From positions 1-27,810 of the forward strand of contig JBEKHI010000056.1 of NCBI GenBank assembly GCA_050012355.1: DNA of 27,810 nt, given 5' to 3'. Source of the stretch: JBEKHI01 sp050012355 (lineage in GTDB: Bacteria > Actinomycetota > Actinomycetes > Streptosporangiales > Streptosporangiaceae). A program made the translations under genes and the position numbers. Below the pieces are notes generated by a model. It saw nothing but the letters and a program-made list of their open reading frames with translations. It had not been told where the DNA came from and did no database searches. This document shows, in pieces, positions 1 through 7,802 of the stretch (positions within the stretch are counted from its first letter, which is position 1; each line of letters opens with the position of its first letter).

Positions 1-570
1 CCGGCCCTGTTCCCGGTGGCTGGGCTGGCCGAGAATGGCCCTCCGCTGGCGCTCGTCGAGCCGACGGCGGGTAAGCCGCCGGACAACGTTCGTGATCTCA
101 CGGCCGCGCGGCGTCGCCGCCGAGGCTGGAGCAACGGGATGCTAGCGGCCGCCGCGGCGGTCATCGTCGCGGTCGGCTCCTTCGCCGGGGCGCACTTCCT
201 GGTCGCCAAGCCGTCCGCGTCGACCTCGGCCGCGGGTGACCCCGCCAACTTCGGGCCGGGTAGCGCGTGGGAGACCACCAAGCTGGTGAAGACGTCCGGC
301 GGGCAAGGTGCTCAGATCAGGTACCGGCTGATGGGCTGGGGTCTGCAGATCGACACCAGGGTGCTCGGCATTCCGGTCGGGACGACCTGCGACCTGTACG
401 TGATCACTAAGTCCGGCCAGCGTATCCAGGCTGGGAACTGGCTGACCGACCGCAACGAGGGCGCCGTGTGGTACTCGGGCTCCTCTGCGGTCAAGGACGA
501 TGACGTGGTGGCGTTCCAGGTGACCACCGGCGGCGCGACCCCGCCGGTAACCATCGAGGCCAGCAGCTGA
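1..570 (+). CDS. Membrane protein, 5'-partial, possibly C-terminal part of an anti-sigma factor
   Basis: The reading frame is open from base 1, so the gene probably begins before the window; a GTG at 16 is the first internal start. After a basic stretch (ARRRRRGW) there is one membrane segment of about 20 Ala/Val-rich residues (near codons 47-68 of the visible part). A roughly 110-residue outer domain follows, with regularly placed Trp and Tyr and the motif GTTCDLYV. This layout (short cytoplasmic part, one membrane helix, beta-rich outer domain) fits actinobacterial RskA-like anti-sigma factors, whose zinc-binding N-terminus would lie off the left edge. That assignment is inference: no HxxxCxxC motif is visible here. 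The gene ends 40 bp before the thioredoxin-like gene and may be co-transcribed with it. Confidence 0.6.
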   Translation, partial: PALFPVAGLAENGPPLALVEPTAGKPPDNVRDLTAARRRRRGWSNGMLAAAAAVIVAVGSFAGAHFLVAKPSASTSAAGDPANFGPGSAWETTKLVKTSGGQGAQIRYRLMGWGLQIDTRVLGIPVGTTCDLYVITKSGQRIQAGNWLTDRNEGAVWYSGSSAVKDDDVVAFQVTTGGATPPVTIEASS

Positions 571-610
571 TCCTGGGAATGGATCCAGTGATGCGGGCGC
601 TGCAAAGAGC

Positions 611-1090
611 ATGTGGATAGGGCTCGCCGCGATCGTGGTGGCACTGGGTGCCGCTAGCGTCGTGGGCGTGTTGTCGCGCCGGGCGCGATTCCGCGTCGTG
701 CGCCGGCCCGCGCCGGCCGACGGTGAGATCGCGAAGAACGCCCTTACCGAGGCTGATCTTGGTGCTCCGCTGGGGGAGCGGGCCACCCTCGTCCAGTTTT
801 CCACCGACTTCTGCGCGCCCTGCCGCGCTGCCCGGCAGGTGCTCGGCCGGGTCGCGGACTCGGTCGATGGAGTCAAGCATGTGGAGATCGACGCCACTGT
901 CCGGATGGACCTAGTCCGCCGGTTCAACGTGACGACGACGCCCACCGTCCTGGTCCTGGGATGCGACGGTGCCGTTACCCGGCGAGCCACCGGGGCGCCC
1001 CGCATGTCAGACGTCATCGCCGCTCTTGGCGAAGCTGCCGCCGTTGAATTATCCTCTAAACCGGTCGACAATAGGTCTTATGCCGTCTAG
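611..1090 (+). CDS. Membrane-anchored thioredoxin-like protein
   Basis: A 159-residue protein with one N-terminal membrane helix (about residues 2-21), a basic linker (RRARFRVVRR) and a thioredoxin fold. The active-site motif is C68-A-P-C71 within TDFCAPCRAA, followed by the cis-Pro segment TTTPTVLVL. It is probably held in the membrane with the redox domain on one face. The helix followed by positive residues suggests a cytoplasmic domain, but orientation is uncertain. The CAPC dipeptide differs from the classical CGPC, so the redox potential may differ. Genes of this type often sit beside DUF4395 and rhodanese genes in actinobacteria, as here. The ATG at 611 was chosen because it gives a complete membrane helix; no strong ribosome binding site is seen. 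Confidence 0.85.
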   Translation: MWIGLAAIVVALGAASVVGVLSRRARFRVVRRPAPADGEIAKNALTEADLGAPLGERATLVQFSTDFCAPCRAARQVLGRVADSVDGVKHVEIDATVRMDLVRRFNVTTTPTVLVLGCDGAVTRRATGAPRMSDVIAALGEAAAVELSSKPVDNRSYAV

Positions 1091-1097
1091 CTGGGGA

Positions 1098-1126
1098 GTG
1101 ACAGCAGCGCCGGTCGCGAATACCAT
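1098..1126 (+). promoter_or_regulatory. Promoter of the sulfur leader peptide operon
   Basis: GTGACA at 1098-1103 resembles a -35 box. After a 17-bp spacer comes TACCAT at 1121-1126, a good -10 box. Seven bases later is the GTG at 1134, so the transcript would start at or next to that codon (leaderless). Spacing and motifs are read directly; activity is inferred. Confidence 0.65.
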
Positions 1127-1133
1127 CAGGTAC

Positions 1134-1238
1134 GTGTCTTCCCGATCACAACGGAGCCTGCTGACCAAGCGGCGCGCTGTTGACTTCTGCCGCGTGGCCA
1201 CGGCCATCTGTACGCGGCACTGTCCAGCGTCCGCCTAG
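1134..1238 (+). CDS. Putative cysteine-responsive leader peptide (34 aa)
   Basis: This short ORF encodes a 34-residue peptide containing LLTKRRAVDFCRVATAIC and ending TRHCPASA. The pattern (basic Arg run, VDxCRVA, then a second Cys) is the signature of the short leader peptides found upstream of cysteine and sulfur genes in actinobacteria. Three Cys codons lie at TGC (FCR), TGT (ICT) and TGT (HCP). Polycysteine leader ORFs in mycobacteria are known to attenuate downstream sulfur genes in response to cysteine supply. By analogy, stalling here could control DUF4395-sseA-sseC 68 bp downstream. The start is set by the -10 box seven bases upstream. It lies between a thioredoxin-like gene and a sulfurtransferase operon, which supports the role. 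The attenuator structure itself was not convincingly identified. Confidence 0.65.
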   Translation: MSSRSQRSLLTKRRAVDFCRVATAICTRHCPASA

Positions 1239-1306
1239 TCCTGTCCTCGTCCGCTGGCGGCATCGCACGCTGAGGAAACAGCCTGCTACGCCAAGGGAGC
1301 ACAAAT

Positions 1307-1729
1307 ATGGAGATTGATCCGCGAGGTCCGCGGCTGGCCGCGGCCATTACCTGCGTGGTACTCGCAGTGGTGCTCCTGACCGGCAGCGGAGTGCTGCTCG
1401 CGATTCAGGCGCTGGTCTTCGCGATCGGTGCCATCGCCGGGCTAAGGTACGCGCCGTACGGTGCGCTGTACCGGGTCCTGATCCGCCCGCGACTAGGCCC
1501 GCCGGCCAGCACTGAGCCGGAAGCCCCGCCCCGGTTCGCCCAGGGAGTCGGGATGGTGTTCACCATCGTGGGCGCGGTCGGCTACCTGTCCGGTCTGACG
1601 GCGCTCGGGATCGTATTCACGGCGCTGGCACTGGCCGCCGCGTTCGCGAACGCGGTTTTCGACTACTGCCTCGGCTGCCAGATGTACCTGTATATCCAAC
1701 GAGTCCGGCCCAGCCACGGCCGGTTGTAA
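1307..1729 (+). CDS. DUF4395 family integral membrane protein
   Basis: A 140-residue protein with about four hydrophobic segments (roughly residues 10-28, 30-48, 80-98 and 100-118) and the motif FDYCLGCQMY near residue 125, which is typical of DUF4395. The two cysteines of CLGC are the conserved pair of the family. Its biochemical function is not established; its usual neighbours are thioredoxin-like proteins and rhodaneses, pointing to sulfur or thiol transfer at the membrane. It lies 17 bp before sseA and is probably in the same operon. The ATG at 1307 follows a purine-rich ribosome binding site (GGGAG). The family call is firm; the sulfur role is inference from neighbours. Confidence 0.8.
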   Translation: MEIDPRGPRLAAAITCVVLAVVLLTGSGVLLAIQALVFAIGAIAGLRYAPYGALYRVLIRPRLGPPASTEPEAPPRFAQGVGMVFTIVGAVGYLSGLTALGIVFTALALAAAFANAVFDYCLGCQMYLYIQRVRPSHGRL

Positions 1730-1746
1730 CAGGAGGAATCAACTCC

Positions 1747-2586
1747 ATGAGCCGCTCCGACGCTCTCGTGGACGCTGACTGGGTGGAATCCCAGATCGGC
1801 GTTCCCGGTGTCGTCATCGTCGAGGTCGACGAGGACACCAGCGCGTATGACAAGGGCCACATCCCGTCGGCCATCAAGATCGACTGGAAGAAAGACCTGC
1901 AGGACCCGGTTCGCCGGGACTTCGTGGACAAGACCGGCTTCGAGAACCTGCTCTCCGAGCGCGGCATCTCCAATGACGACACCGTGATCCTGTACGGCGG
2001 CAACAACAACTGGTTCGCGGCCTACGCGTACTGGTACTTCAAGCTGTACGGTCACCAGAACGTCAGGCTGCTCGACGGTGGCCGCAAGAAGTGGGAGCTT
2101 GACTCCCGCGAGCTGACCCCCGACGTGCCCGCCCGGGCCAAGACGTCGTACCAGGCACAGGAGCAGGACGCGACGCTGCGCGCCAAGCGCGATGAGGTCA
2201 TCGACGCCATCGGCAAGCGGAATCTCGTCGACGTCCGCTCGCCCGACGAGTTCGCCGGGCGGCTGCTCGCTCCGGCGCACCTGCCGCAGGAGCAGGCGCA
2301 GCGGGCCGGGCACATCCCGACCGCGCGCAACATCCCGTGGTCCAAGGCGGCCAACGAGGACGGCACGTTCCGGTCAGACGAGGAGTTGCGCGACCTCTAC
2401 TCAGGCGAAGGCGTGGACTTCGGCAAGGACACCATCGCCTACTGCCGGATCGGCGAGCGCTCGGCCCACAGCTGGTTCGTGCTGCACGAGATCCTGGAGC
2501 AGCCGAACGTGAAGAACTACGACGGCTCCTGGACCGAGTACGGTTCGCTGGTTGGCGTCCCGATCGAGCTGGGCGAAGCCCGTTGA
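1747..2586 (+). CDS. sseA: Thiosulfate sulfurtransferase (tandem rhodanese)
   Basis: A 279-residue two-domain rhodanese. It transfers sulfane sulfur from thiosulfate to a thiol acceptor or cyanide in the cytoplasm. The N-terminal, structural rhodanese domain spans about residues 1-130 (with GHIPSAIKIDW). The catalytic C-terminal domain holds the active-site loop C233-RIGERSAHSW, as in mycobacterial CysA2/CysA3. Length matches the family. A strong ribosome binding site (AGGAGG) lies just before the ATG. The stop overlaps the start of sseC, the same pairing as cysA-sseC in mycobacteria. Regulation is probably through the upstream leader peptide. Confidence 0.95.
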   Translation: MSRSDALVDADWVESQIGVPGVVIVEVDEDTSAYDKGHIPSAIKIDWKKDLQDPVRRDFVDKTGFENLLSERGISNDDTVILYGGNNNWFAAYAYWYFKLYGHQNVRLLDGGRKKWELDSRELTPDVPARAKTSYQAQEQDATLRAKRDEVIDAIGKRNLVDVRSPDEFAGRLLAPAHLPQEQAQRAGHIPTARNIPWSKAANEDGTFRSDEELRDLYSGEGVDFGKDTIAYCRIGERSAHSWFVLHEILEQPNVKNYDGSWTEYGSLVGVPIELGEAR

Positions 2587-2888
2587 GCGCGGAAGGCTGC
2601 GGCGCGCCCGCCGGAGGCGTGACGATCACCAAGGGCATCGACAGTGAGGCGATCGTCGAGGGTCACGTGACCCACGACGGCACCGCCGTCACCACCGGGT
2701 ACGCGAGGCTGCTCGGTACCGGGGACGAGTTCGTGGCCGAGGTGCCGCTGGGCGACGAGGGGCAGTTCCGCTTCTTCGCCGCGCCGGGCAACTGGAAGCT
2801 GCGCGTCCTGGCGCCAGGCGGCCTGACCGCTAGCGAACAGGTCGAGGCCGCCCTCGGCAGCATCACCAAGCTAGAGGTAGCCGTCTAA
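2583..2888 (+). CDS. sseC: SseC-like protein, DUF1416
   Basis: A 101-residue protein of the DUF1416/SseC family. The core contains ARLLGTGDEFVAEV and FRFFAAPGNWKLRVLAPGG, which align by eye with mycobacterial SseC. The family N-terminus normally begins CSxPxxG; here CGAPAGG appears only if translation starts at the TTG at 2583. That codon overlaps the sseA stop (TTGA), giving translational coupling. A GTG at 2619 is the alternative start but loses the conserved Cys. Function is not established; it is always found beside the thiosulfate sulfurtransferase and may be a sulfur acceptor or folding partner. A TTG start is uncommon and should be noted by annotators. Confidence 0.85.
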   Translation: MSAEGCGAPAGGVTITKGIDSEAIVEGHVTHDGTAVTTGYARLLGTGDEFVAEVPLGDEGQFRFFAAPGNWKLRVLAPGGLTASEQVEAALGSITKLEVAV

Positions 2889-2906
2889 CAGGCAAAGACG
2901 CGCCGA

Positions 2907-2953
2907 ACGTCCGTAGAACCCGCTGCTCCGGCAGCGGATTCTACGGACGTTTG
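2907..2953 (+). terminator. Strong hairpin after sseC
   Basis: A 12-bp perfect outer stem (2907-2918 with 2939-2950, sequence ACGTCCGTAGAA and its complement) continues after a CC/GA mismatch into a 6-bp inner stem (CGCTGC/GCAGCG) with a TCCG loop. It is followed only by a short T stretch. It ends the sulfur operon 18 bp after sseC and sits just upstream of the phoU -10 box. Confidence 0.7.
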
Positions 2954-2957
2954 CGCT

Positions 2958-2963
2958 TAGGCT
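2958..2963 (+). promoter_or_regulatory. -10 box of phoU, leaderless layout
   Basis: TAGGCT lies six bases before the phoU ATG at 2970, so transcription would begin at the start codon. No clear -35 box is seen; that region is occupied by the 3' arm of the hairpin. Confidence 0.5.
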
Positions 2964-2969
2964 GTCGGC

Positions 2970-3617
2970 ATGAACGGGAACCGGAGCGAGTTCCATCAGG
3001 AGCTTGAGGCCATCGAGGCCAAGGTCATCGAACTGTTCGCCATGGTCGCCGAGGACCTGCCTAAGGCTACCCAGGCGCTGCTGACCGGTGACGACGAGAT
3101 TCTCAGCGTGCTCGCCGAGCGTGAGCAGATCATCGACGCGCTCTACCCCGAGATCGAGAAGCTGGTCAACCGGGCGATCCTGCTGCAGGCGCCGGTGGCC
3201 GACGACCTGCGCTTCCTGCTGTCGGCGCTGCGCATCGCCCCGGAGCTTGAGCGCTCGCACGACCTCGTGATGCAGATCGCGACCCGGGCCAACCACATCC
3301 TCAGCGAGGACCTGCCCACCCGTGTCCGCCGGATTGTTGAGCGAATGGGGAACCTCACCTCCCGCATGTGGCGGCAGACGGCGGATTCCTGGTATGACCG
3401 GGACCGGTCCGCAGTCGACGCGCTAGTCGAGCGCGACGAGGAGATGGACGAGCTCAGCAGCAGCCTGATCGCCGAGCTCGCCTCCGGGCGGATGTCTCTG
3501 CCGGTCGCGATGGAGATGCGGCAGGTCACGTGGTTCTATGAGCGGCTGGCCGCGCACGCGGTCAACATCGCCCGGAGGGTCGTCTACCTGGCGGGAGCTA
3601 CCCCACCCGCCCAGTGA
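2970..3617 (+). CDS. phoU: Phosphate signalling protein PhoU
   Basis: A 215-residue all-helical protein of two PhoU repeats (about residues 10-100 and 115-210), the normal length for the family. The diagnostic segments are LLQAPVADDLRFLLSALRIAPELERSHD and, in the second repeat, FYERLAAHAVNIARRVVYL (quoted here as landmark regions). PhoU links the Pst transporter to the PhoR sensor and dampens Pho-regulon expression when phosphate is plentiful. It lies convergent with pstB and the two coding regions overlap by 20 bp. No phoR or phoP is present in this window. The ATG is supported by a -10 box six bases upstream. Confidence 0.93.
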   Translation: MNGNRSEFHQELEAIEAKVIELFAMVAEDLPKATQALLTGDDEILSVLAEREQIIDALYPEIEKLVNRAILLQAPVADDLRFLLSALRIAPELERSHDLVMQIATRANHILSEDLPTRVRRIVERMGNLTSRMWRQTADSWYDRDRSAVDALVERDEEMDELSSSLIAELASGRMSLPVAMEMRQVTWFYERLAAHAVNIARRVVYLAGATPPAQ

Positions 3618-4455
3618 CGTAGGCCTGGGTCCGCTCGTCGCGCGGGTTCTCGAACACGTTCGCGGTCTGGTCGTACTCGACGAGCACTCCCGTGCGGGTG
3701 TCGTTCTTAGAGTCCCGCAGCACGGAGAAGAACGCGGTGCGATCGCTGACCCGGGTGGCCTGCTGCATGTTGTGGGTGACGATGACGATCGTGTACTTGG
3801 ACTTGATCTCCCGCATGAGCTCCTCGATGCGGCCGGTGGCGATCGGGTCGAGGGCCGAGCACGGTTCGTCCATCAGCACCACGTCCGGCTCGACCGCGAG
3901 CGTGCGGGCGATGCACAACCGCTGCTGCTGGCCGCCGGACATGCCAAGGCCCGACTTGCCCAGCCGGTCCTTCACCTCGTCCCACAACGCCGCCTGGCGC
4001 AGCGAGCGTTCCACGATCTCGTCGAGCTCGGACTTCTTCCTGATGCCGTTGATCCTCGGCCCGTAGGCCACGTTGTCGTAGATTGACTTGGGGAACGGGT
4101 TCGGCTTCTGGAAGACCATGCCGATCCGGCGGCGTACCGCGGTCGCGGACACTCCCACGTCGTATAGTCCGGCGCCGCGGTAGTGCACGGCTCCCTCGAC
4201 CCGCGCGCCCGGGATCAGGTCGTTCATCCGGTTCAGCGTGCGCAGCACCGTCGTCTTGCCGCACCCTGACGGGCCGATGAACGCGGTGATCTCCTTCTCG
4301 TAGATCGTCAGCGAGACGTCGGTGACCGCACGGAAGGAGCCGTAGTAGATGGACACGCTCTGCGCGTTGAACACTGGGTTCCCGGTCACCGTCTCGGACG
4401 GTGAGGCGGAAACTTCGAGCTTCGGAGCGGCGACTTTCTGGTCTTGCGGTTCCAT
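3598..4455 (-). CDS. pstB: Phosphate ABC transporter ATP-binding protein PstB
   Basis: A 285-residue ABC ATPase that powers phosphate import by PstSCA. Walker A is GPSGCGKTT (residues 61-69), the Q-loop is in MVFQKPNPFP, the signature is SGGQQ (172-176), Walker B is VVLMDEP (192-198) and the switch His is H228 in VTHNM. The C-terminus with ENPRDERTQAYVTGRVG is typical of PstB. A roughly 28-residue N-terminal extension precedes the first strand. A good ribosome binding site (AGGAA) precedes the ATG. It is the last gene of pstSCAB, eight bases after pstA, and its end overlaps the end of phoU on the other strand. Confidence 0.97.
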   Translation of the reverse strand: MEPQDQKVAAPKLEVSASPSETVTGNPVFNAQSVSIYYGSFRAVTDVSLTIYEKEITAFIGPSGCGKTTVLRTLNRMNDLIPGARVEGAVHYRGAGLYDVGVSATAVRRRIGMVFQKPNPFPKSIYDNVAYGPRINGIRKKSELDEIVERSLRQAALWDEVKDRLGKSGLGMSGGQQQRLCIARTLAVEPDVVLMDEPCSALDPIATGRIEELMREIKSKYTIVIVTHNMQQATRVSDRTAFFSVLRDSKNDTRTGVLVEYDQTANVFENPRDERTQAYVTGRVG

Positions 4456-4463
4456 AGCGGTTC

Positions 4464-5351
4464 CTAGCGGCTGAATTGGTTGAAACGGCCGGTCACAAGC
4501 CTAGCTACCAGCATCAGGATGAATGCGATGGCGATTAGCGTCAACGCTGCCCCCCAGGCCCGGGATTCCGCGCCAGTGTAGGGCGACAGGGCGTTGCTGA
4601 AGATCTGCGTTGACAGGGCGGTGTTGGCCCCGCTGAACAGGTTGGTGTTCGTGGTCTGGGTGCTGAAGATGGTGAACAGCAGCGGGGCGGTCTCGCCCGC
4701 GGCGCGGGCGACGGCCAGCAGCGAGCCGCTCACGATACCGCTGACCGCGGTGGGCAGCACCACCGTCAGCGTCACCCGGGCCTTGGTGGCGCCGAGCGCG
4801 TAGCTTGCCTCCCGCAGGCTGTCCGGCACGAGCTTGAGCATTTCCTCGCTGGAGCGGATCACGACCGGCAGCATCAGGCAGGCGAGCGCGAACGAACCCG
4901 CCATGCCCGAGTAACCGAAGTGGAGTGTCCAGATCGTGAATATGAACAACCCCATCACGATCGATGGTACGCCGGTCATCACGTCGGCCATGAAACTGAT
5001 GATCCGGCCAAGCCAACCCGTCTTGTTGTACTCGTGGATGTAGACGGCGCCGAGTACGCCGAGCGGGATCGCTATCAGCGCGGCGAAACCGGTGATCTCC
5101 AGGGTGCCGATGACCGCCGGGCCCATGCCTCCGAAGGCGCTGGGAAGCACGTTCGCCGGGATATCGGCGGAGAGGAACCGCCAGCTAATGATCGAGGCGC
5201 CCTTGCTGATCACCGTGTAGAGCACGAGGCCCAGCGGTATCAGCACGACGACGAACGCGACCCACATGAAGACGGTCGCGACCTGATTCTTGGTGCGCCG
5301 CCATCCGCCCGGTTCGCGCAGATCGACGGCCTCTCCGGAAAACGCTGCCAT
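4464..5351 (-). CDS. pstA: Phosphate ABC transporter permease PstA
   Basis: A 295-residue inner membrane permease with about six hydrophobic segments; the first is at residues 25-48. The cytoplasmic EAA loop is SLREASYALGATKARV, which docks on PstB. The PstA-type ending LVARLVTGRFNQFSR is present. With PstC it forms the phosphate channel. Its start codon overlaps the pstC stop by one base (TGATG), so translation is coupled. Confidence 0.95.
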   Translation of the reverse strand: MAAFSGEAVDLREPGGWRRTKNQVATVFMWVAFVVVLIPLGLVLYTVISKGASIISWRFLSADIPANVLPSAFGGMGPAVIGTLEITGFAALIAIPLGVLGAVYIHEYNKTGWLGRIISFMADVMTGVPSIVMGLFIFTIWTLHFGYSGMAGSFALACLMLPVVIRSSEEMLKLVPDSLREASYALGATKARVTLTVVLPTAVSGIVSGSLLAVARAAGETAPLLFTIFSTQTTNTNLFSGANTALSTQIFSNALSPYTGAESRAWGAALTLIAIAFILMLVARLVTGRFNQFSR

Positions 5352-6340
5352 CAGGCACCCCTCATGCGCCGGGTCGAACGGGTCACGAACCCGCGGGCGA
5401 GCAAGTTGATGATGATCGTCAGCACGAACAGGAGGACACCGAGCCCGATCAGCGCGGAGCGGAACTCGCCGGACGCCTCACCGAACTGATTCGCGATGAC
5501 CGACGCCATCGTATAGCCGGTATCGAACAGGTGCGAGGTAACCTCGGCCGAGGAGCCAACCACCAGCGCGACGGCGATCGTCTCGCCCATCGCCCGTCCC
5601 AGGCCGATCAGGACCGCGCCGACGATGCCGCTCTGGCTGTGCGGCCAGACCGCGCCCCGGATCATCTCCCACCGGGTGGCGCCGAGCGCGTAAGCGCCCT
5701 CTTTATCTATGGCGGGCACGGTCGCTATGACCTCGCGAGACAGCGAGGTCACGATCGGGATGATCATGATGGCCAGCACGATGCCAGCGGTGAAGAACGA
5801 GGCGCCGCTCACCGTTTTACCGCCGAACAGCGAGGACAGCACCGGGATGCCGGTGAGCCCGGAGGCGACGTGACCGTAGATATCGTTCTGTAGCCACGGG
5901 ACGAGCACGAGAACGCCCCACAGGCCCCAGACCACCGAGGGCACCACGGCGAGCAGGTCGATCAGCGTGACGATGGGCCTGGCCCAGCGGCGCGATACCA
6001 CCTCGGTGAGCAGCAGCGCGATGCTCACGCTCAAGGGCACCGCGATGATGATCGCGATCACGGCGGTGATGACCGTCCCGTAGACGAAGGCCATCGCGCC
6101 GTAATCGTTGGTCGCCGGGTCCCAGTTGGTGGAGAAGATCCCGGAGAATCCCGCCTTCGAGAACCACGAGGTGGCCTGCTGGGAGGTAGAGATCAGGATC
6201 AGGACCAGGATCACCAGCACCAGCAGGCCAGCGGCGGCCGTCAAGATCGCGAAACCACGATCGCCCAGCGGGCGCCGTTTCGAGAGAGGGCTGGCGGGCC
6301 CGGCATTCTCAGCCGGACCCGCCTGCGTCACTGTGCTCAC
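5351..6340 (-). CDS. pstC: Phosphate ABC transporter permease PstC
   Basis: A 329-residue permease with about six membrane segments, the first at about residues 32-54. The EAA loop is KEGAYALGATRWEM. The segment DLLAVVPSVVWGLWG is characteristic of PstC. It forms a heterodimer with PstA in the membrane. It lies 20 bp after pstS and overlaps pstA by one base, so pstSCAB is one transcription unit on the minus strand. Confidence 0.95.
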   Translation of the reverse strand: MSTVTQAGPAENAGPASPLSKRRPLGDRGFAILTAAAGLLVLVILVLILISTSQQATSWFSKAGFSGIFSTNWDPATNDYGAMAFVYGTVITAVIAIIIAVPLSVSIALLLTEVVSRRWARPIVTLIDLLAVVPSVVWGLWGVLVLVPWLQNDIYGHVASGLTGIPVLSSLFGGKTVSGASFFTAGIVLAIMIIPIVTSLSREVIATVPAIDKEGAYALGATRWEMIRGAVWPHSQSGIVGAVLIGLGRAMGETIAVALVVGSSAEVTSHLFDTGYTMASVIANQFGEASGEFRSALIGLGVLLFVLTIIINLLARGFVTRSTRRMRGA

Positions 6341-6360
6341 TTACTTGACCTGCCCGCTGC

Positions 6361-7452
6361 TCAACCAGTGATCTGGGACAGCTGGGCCACGGCCGCCGAG
6401 TCGATGCTGGACGGCAGCGGCGCCAGGTTGATCGAGCTGAGCAGCCCCTGGCCGGTGCTACCGAGCAGGAAGCCGAGGTACGCCTTGAGCAGCTTCGCGT
6501 CGGTCGCGTTCGGCTGGTCCGCGTACACCAGGTCCCACGACTGGTAGGCGATCGGGTACGAGGTCGCGCCCGGCTCGTCCACCGTGCTGAAGGTCAGGTT
6601 CGCCTTCGCGGTGACGTGCGAGGCGGCAGCCGAGGCCGAGGCGATCGACGGGGCCACGTAGTCGCCGGCCGAGTTCTTGATCACGGCGGCGCTGAGGCTG
6701 GAGGCGGTCGCGGTGGAGAAGTCCACGTAGCCGATGGAGTCGGTGGTGGACTTGACGGCCTGAGCGACGCCGCTACCGCCGTCGGCGGCGTGGAAGGTCG
6801 ACGGGAACTTAATCGTCGAGGAGGTGCCCAGCGTCCAGGCGCTGCCCCCGGCATCGACAAGGTACTCGGAGAAGTTGGCGGTGGTGCCCGAGGAGTCGGA
6901 ACGGACGACCACGTTGATGGTCGCGCTCGGCAGGCTGACACCCGGGTTCAATGCGGCGATCGCCGAGTTGTTCCAGGTGGTGATCTTGCCGGAGAAGATT
7001 CCGGCCAGGACCGTGGCGTCCAGCTTGAGGGTCTTCACACCGGAGAGGTTGTAGGCGATCGCGATCGGGCCGATCTGGACCGGGAAGTACAGCACGGTCT
7101 TCTTGAAGTCCGACGCGTCCGCGGTCGGGATCGGCGAGTCGGAGCCGGCGTAGTTGACCGTGCCCGCCGCCAGGTCGTCGCGGCCAGTGCCGGAACCAAC
7201 GCTGCTGTAGTTGACCGTGATGCCGGGGTCCACCGACTTGATGGCCGAGATGGCGGCCTGCTGGAAGTTGGTCTGGAAGGTCGAGCCTGCCCCGTTGAGC
7301 GTGCCGGTCACCGAACTGCTGCCCGACGAGGGGCTGCTCGAAGCGGAGGAGCCACTGCTCGGCGTCGTGCTTGATGAGCAGGCGGCGAGGGCCACGGCCA
7401 ACGCAGCGACGCCACCGACTAGCGTGACGTTCTTTTTGCCGCGAGGTTGCAT
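6361..7452 (-). CDS. pstS: Phosphate-binding lipoprotein PstS
   Basis: A 363-residue extracytoplasmic phosphate-binding protein. It has a lipoprotein signal: basic start, hydrophobic core and lipobox LAAC with the lipidated Cys at 25. A Ser/Gly/Thr linker of about 25 residues follows. The mature part has the usual anion-binding motifs: GAGSTFQTNF, YAGSDSP and RSDSSGTTANF. It delivers phosphate to PstCA. A strong ribosome binding site (AAGGAG) is placed before the ATG. PHO-like repeats upstream suggest phosphate-starvation induction. Confidence 0.96.
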   Translation of the reverse strand: MQPRGKKNVTLVGGVAALAVALAACSSSTTPSSGSSASSSPSSGSSSVTGTLNGAGSTFQTNFQQAAISAIKSVDPGITVNYSSVGSGTGRDDLAAGTVNYAGSDSPIPTADASDFKKTVLYFPVQIGPIAIAYNLSGVKTLKLDATVLAGIFSGKITTWNNSAIAALNPGVSLPSATINVVVRSDSSGTTANFSEYLVDAGGSAWTLGTSSTIKFPSTFHAADGGSGVAQAVKSTTDSIGYVDFSTATASSLSAAVIKNSAGDYVAPSIASASAAASHVTAKANLTFSTVDEPGATSYPIAYQSWDLVYADQPNATDAKLLKAYLGFLLGSTGQGLLSSINLAPLPSSIDSAAVAQLSQITG

Positions 7453-7643
7453 ATCAGGATTCTCCTTAAAGGGTTACTTTGTTTAGAGGTTATCTGCAGG
7501 TTTTCTCGCCACGATGAGCAGCCTTGGGTAAGCCGGTCAATCTTCATCTGTCCGGACGTCCCAGTACAGTGTGCCGGCCTATGGAGAACCAATGCTCCAA
7601 CGCAAGACGAATAAACGGAGTCCAGAAGGTTAACATCTGGTGT

Positions 7644-7665
7644 CTTATACGGACGGGAAGTGAAC
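7644..7665 (-). promoter_or_regulatory. Candidate pstS promoter with PHO-like unit
   Basis: On the minus strand an 11-nt unit GTTCACTTCCC (7665-7655) is followed by GTCCG and then TATAAG (7649-7644), a good -10 box. The 5-bp gap between unit and -10 is the same as in the plus-strand PHO-like box. Only one unit is well conserved, so it may be a half site. The leader to the pstS ATG would be about 185 nt. Confidence 0.45.
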
Positions 7666-7802
7666 CGTTCCGCTGCGGGATGTCCAGCTCAGCGACGTGT
7701 AACCCAACGACATCAGGGGTTTTTGATATTTTTCGCTGGCTCGGGAACATGTACGGATATGGCACTCCGTTTACCTACATGACATCAAGAAACTAATGTG
7801 CC

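Noticed and set aside
142..1071. Long minus-strand ORF (309 codons)
   Set aside because: It covers the shadow of the anti-sigma-like and thioredoxin genes, with no domain and no promoter.
7524..7796. ORF of 90 codons in the pstS-gntR intergenic region
   Set aside because: No ribosome binding site, low-GC codon use unlike neighbours, and it runs through promoter elements.
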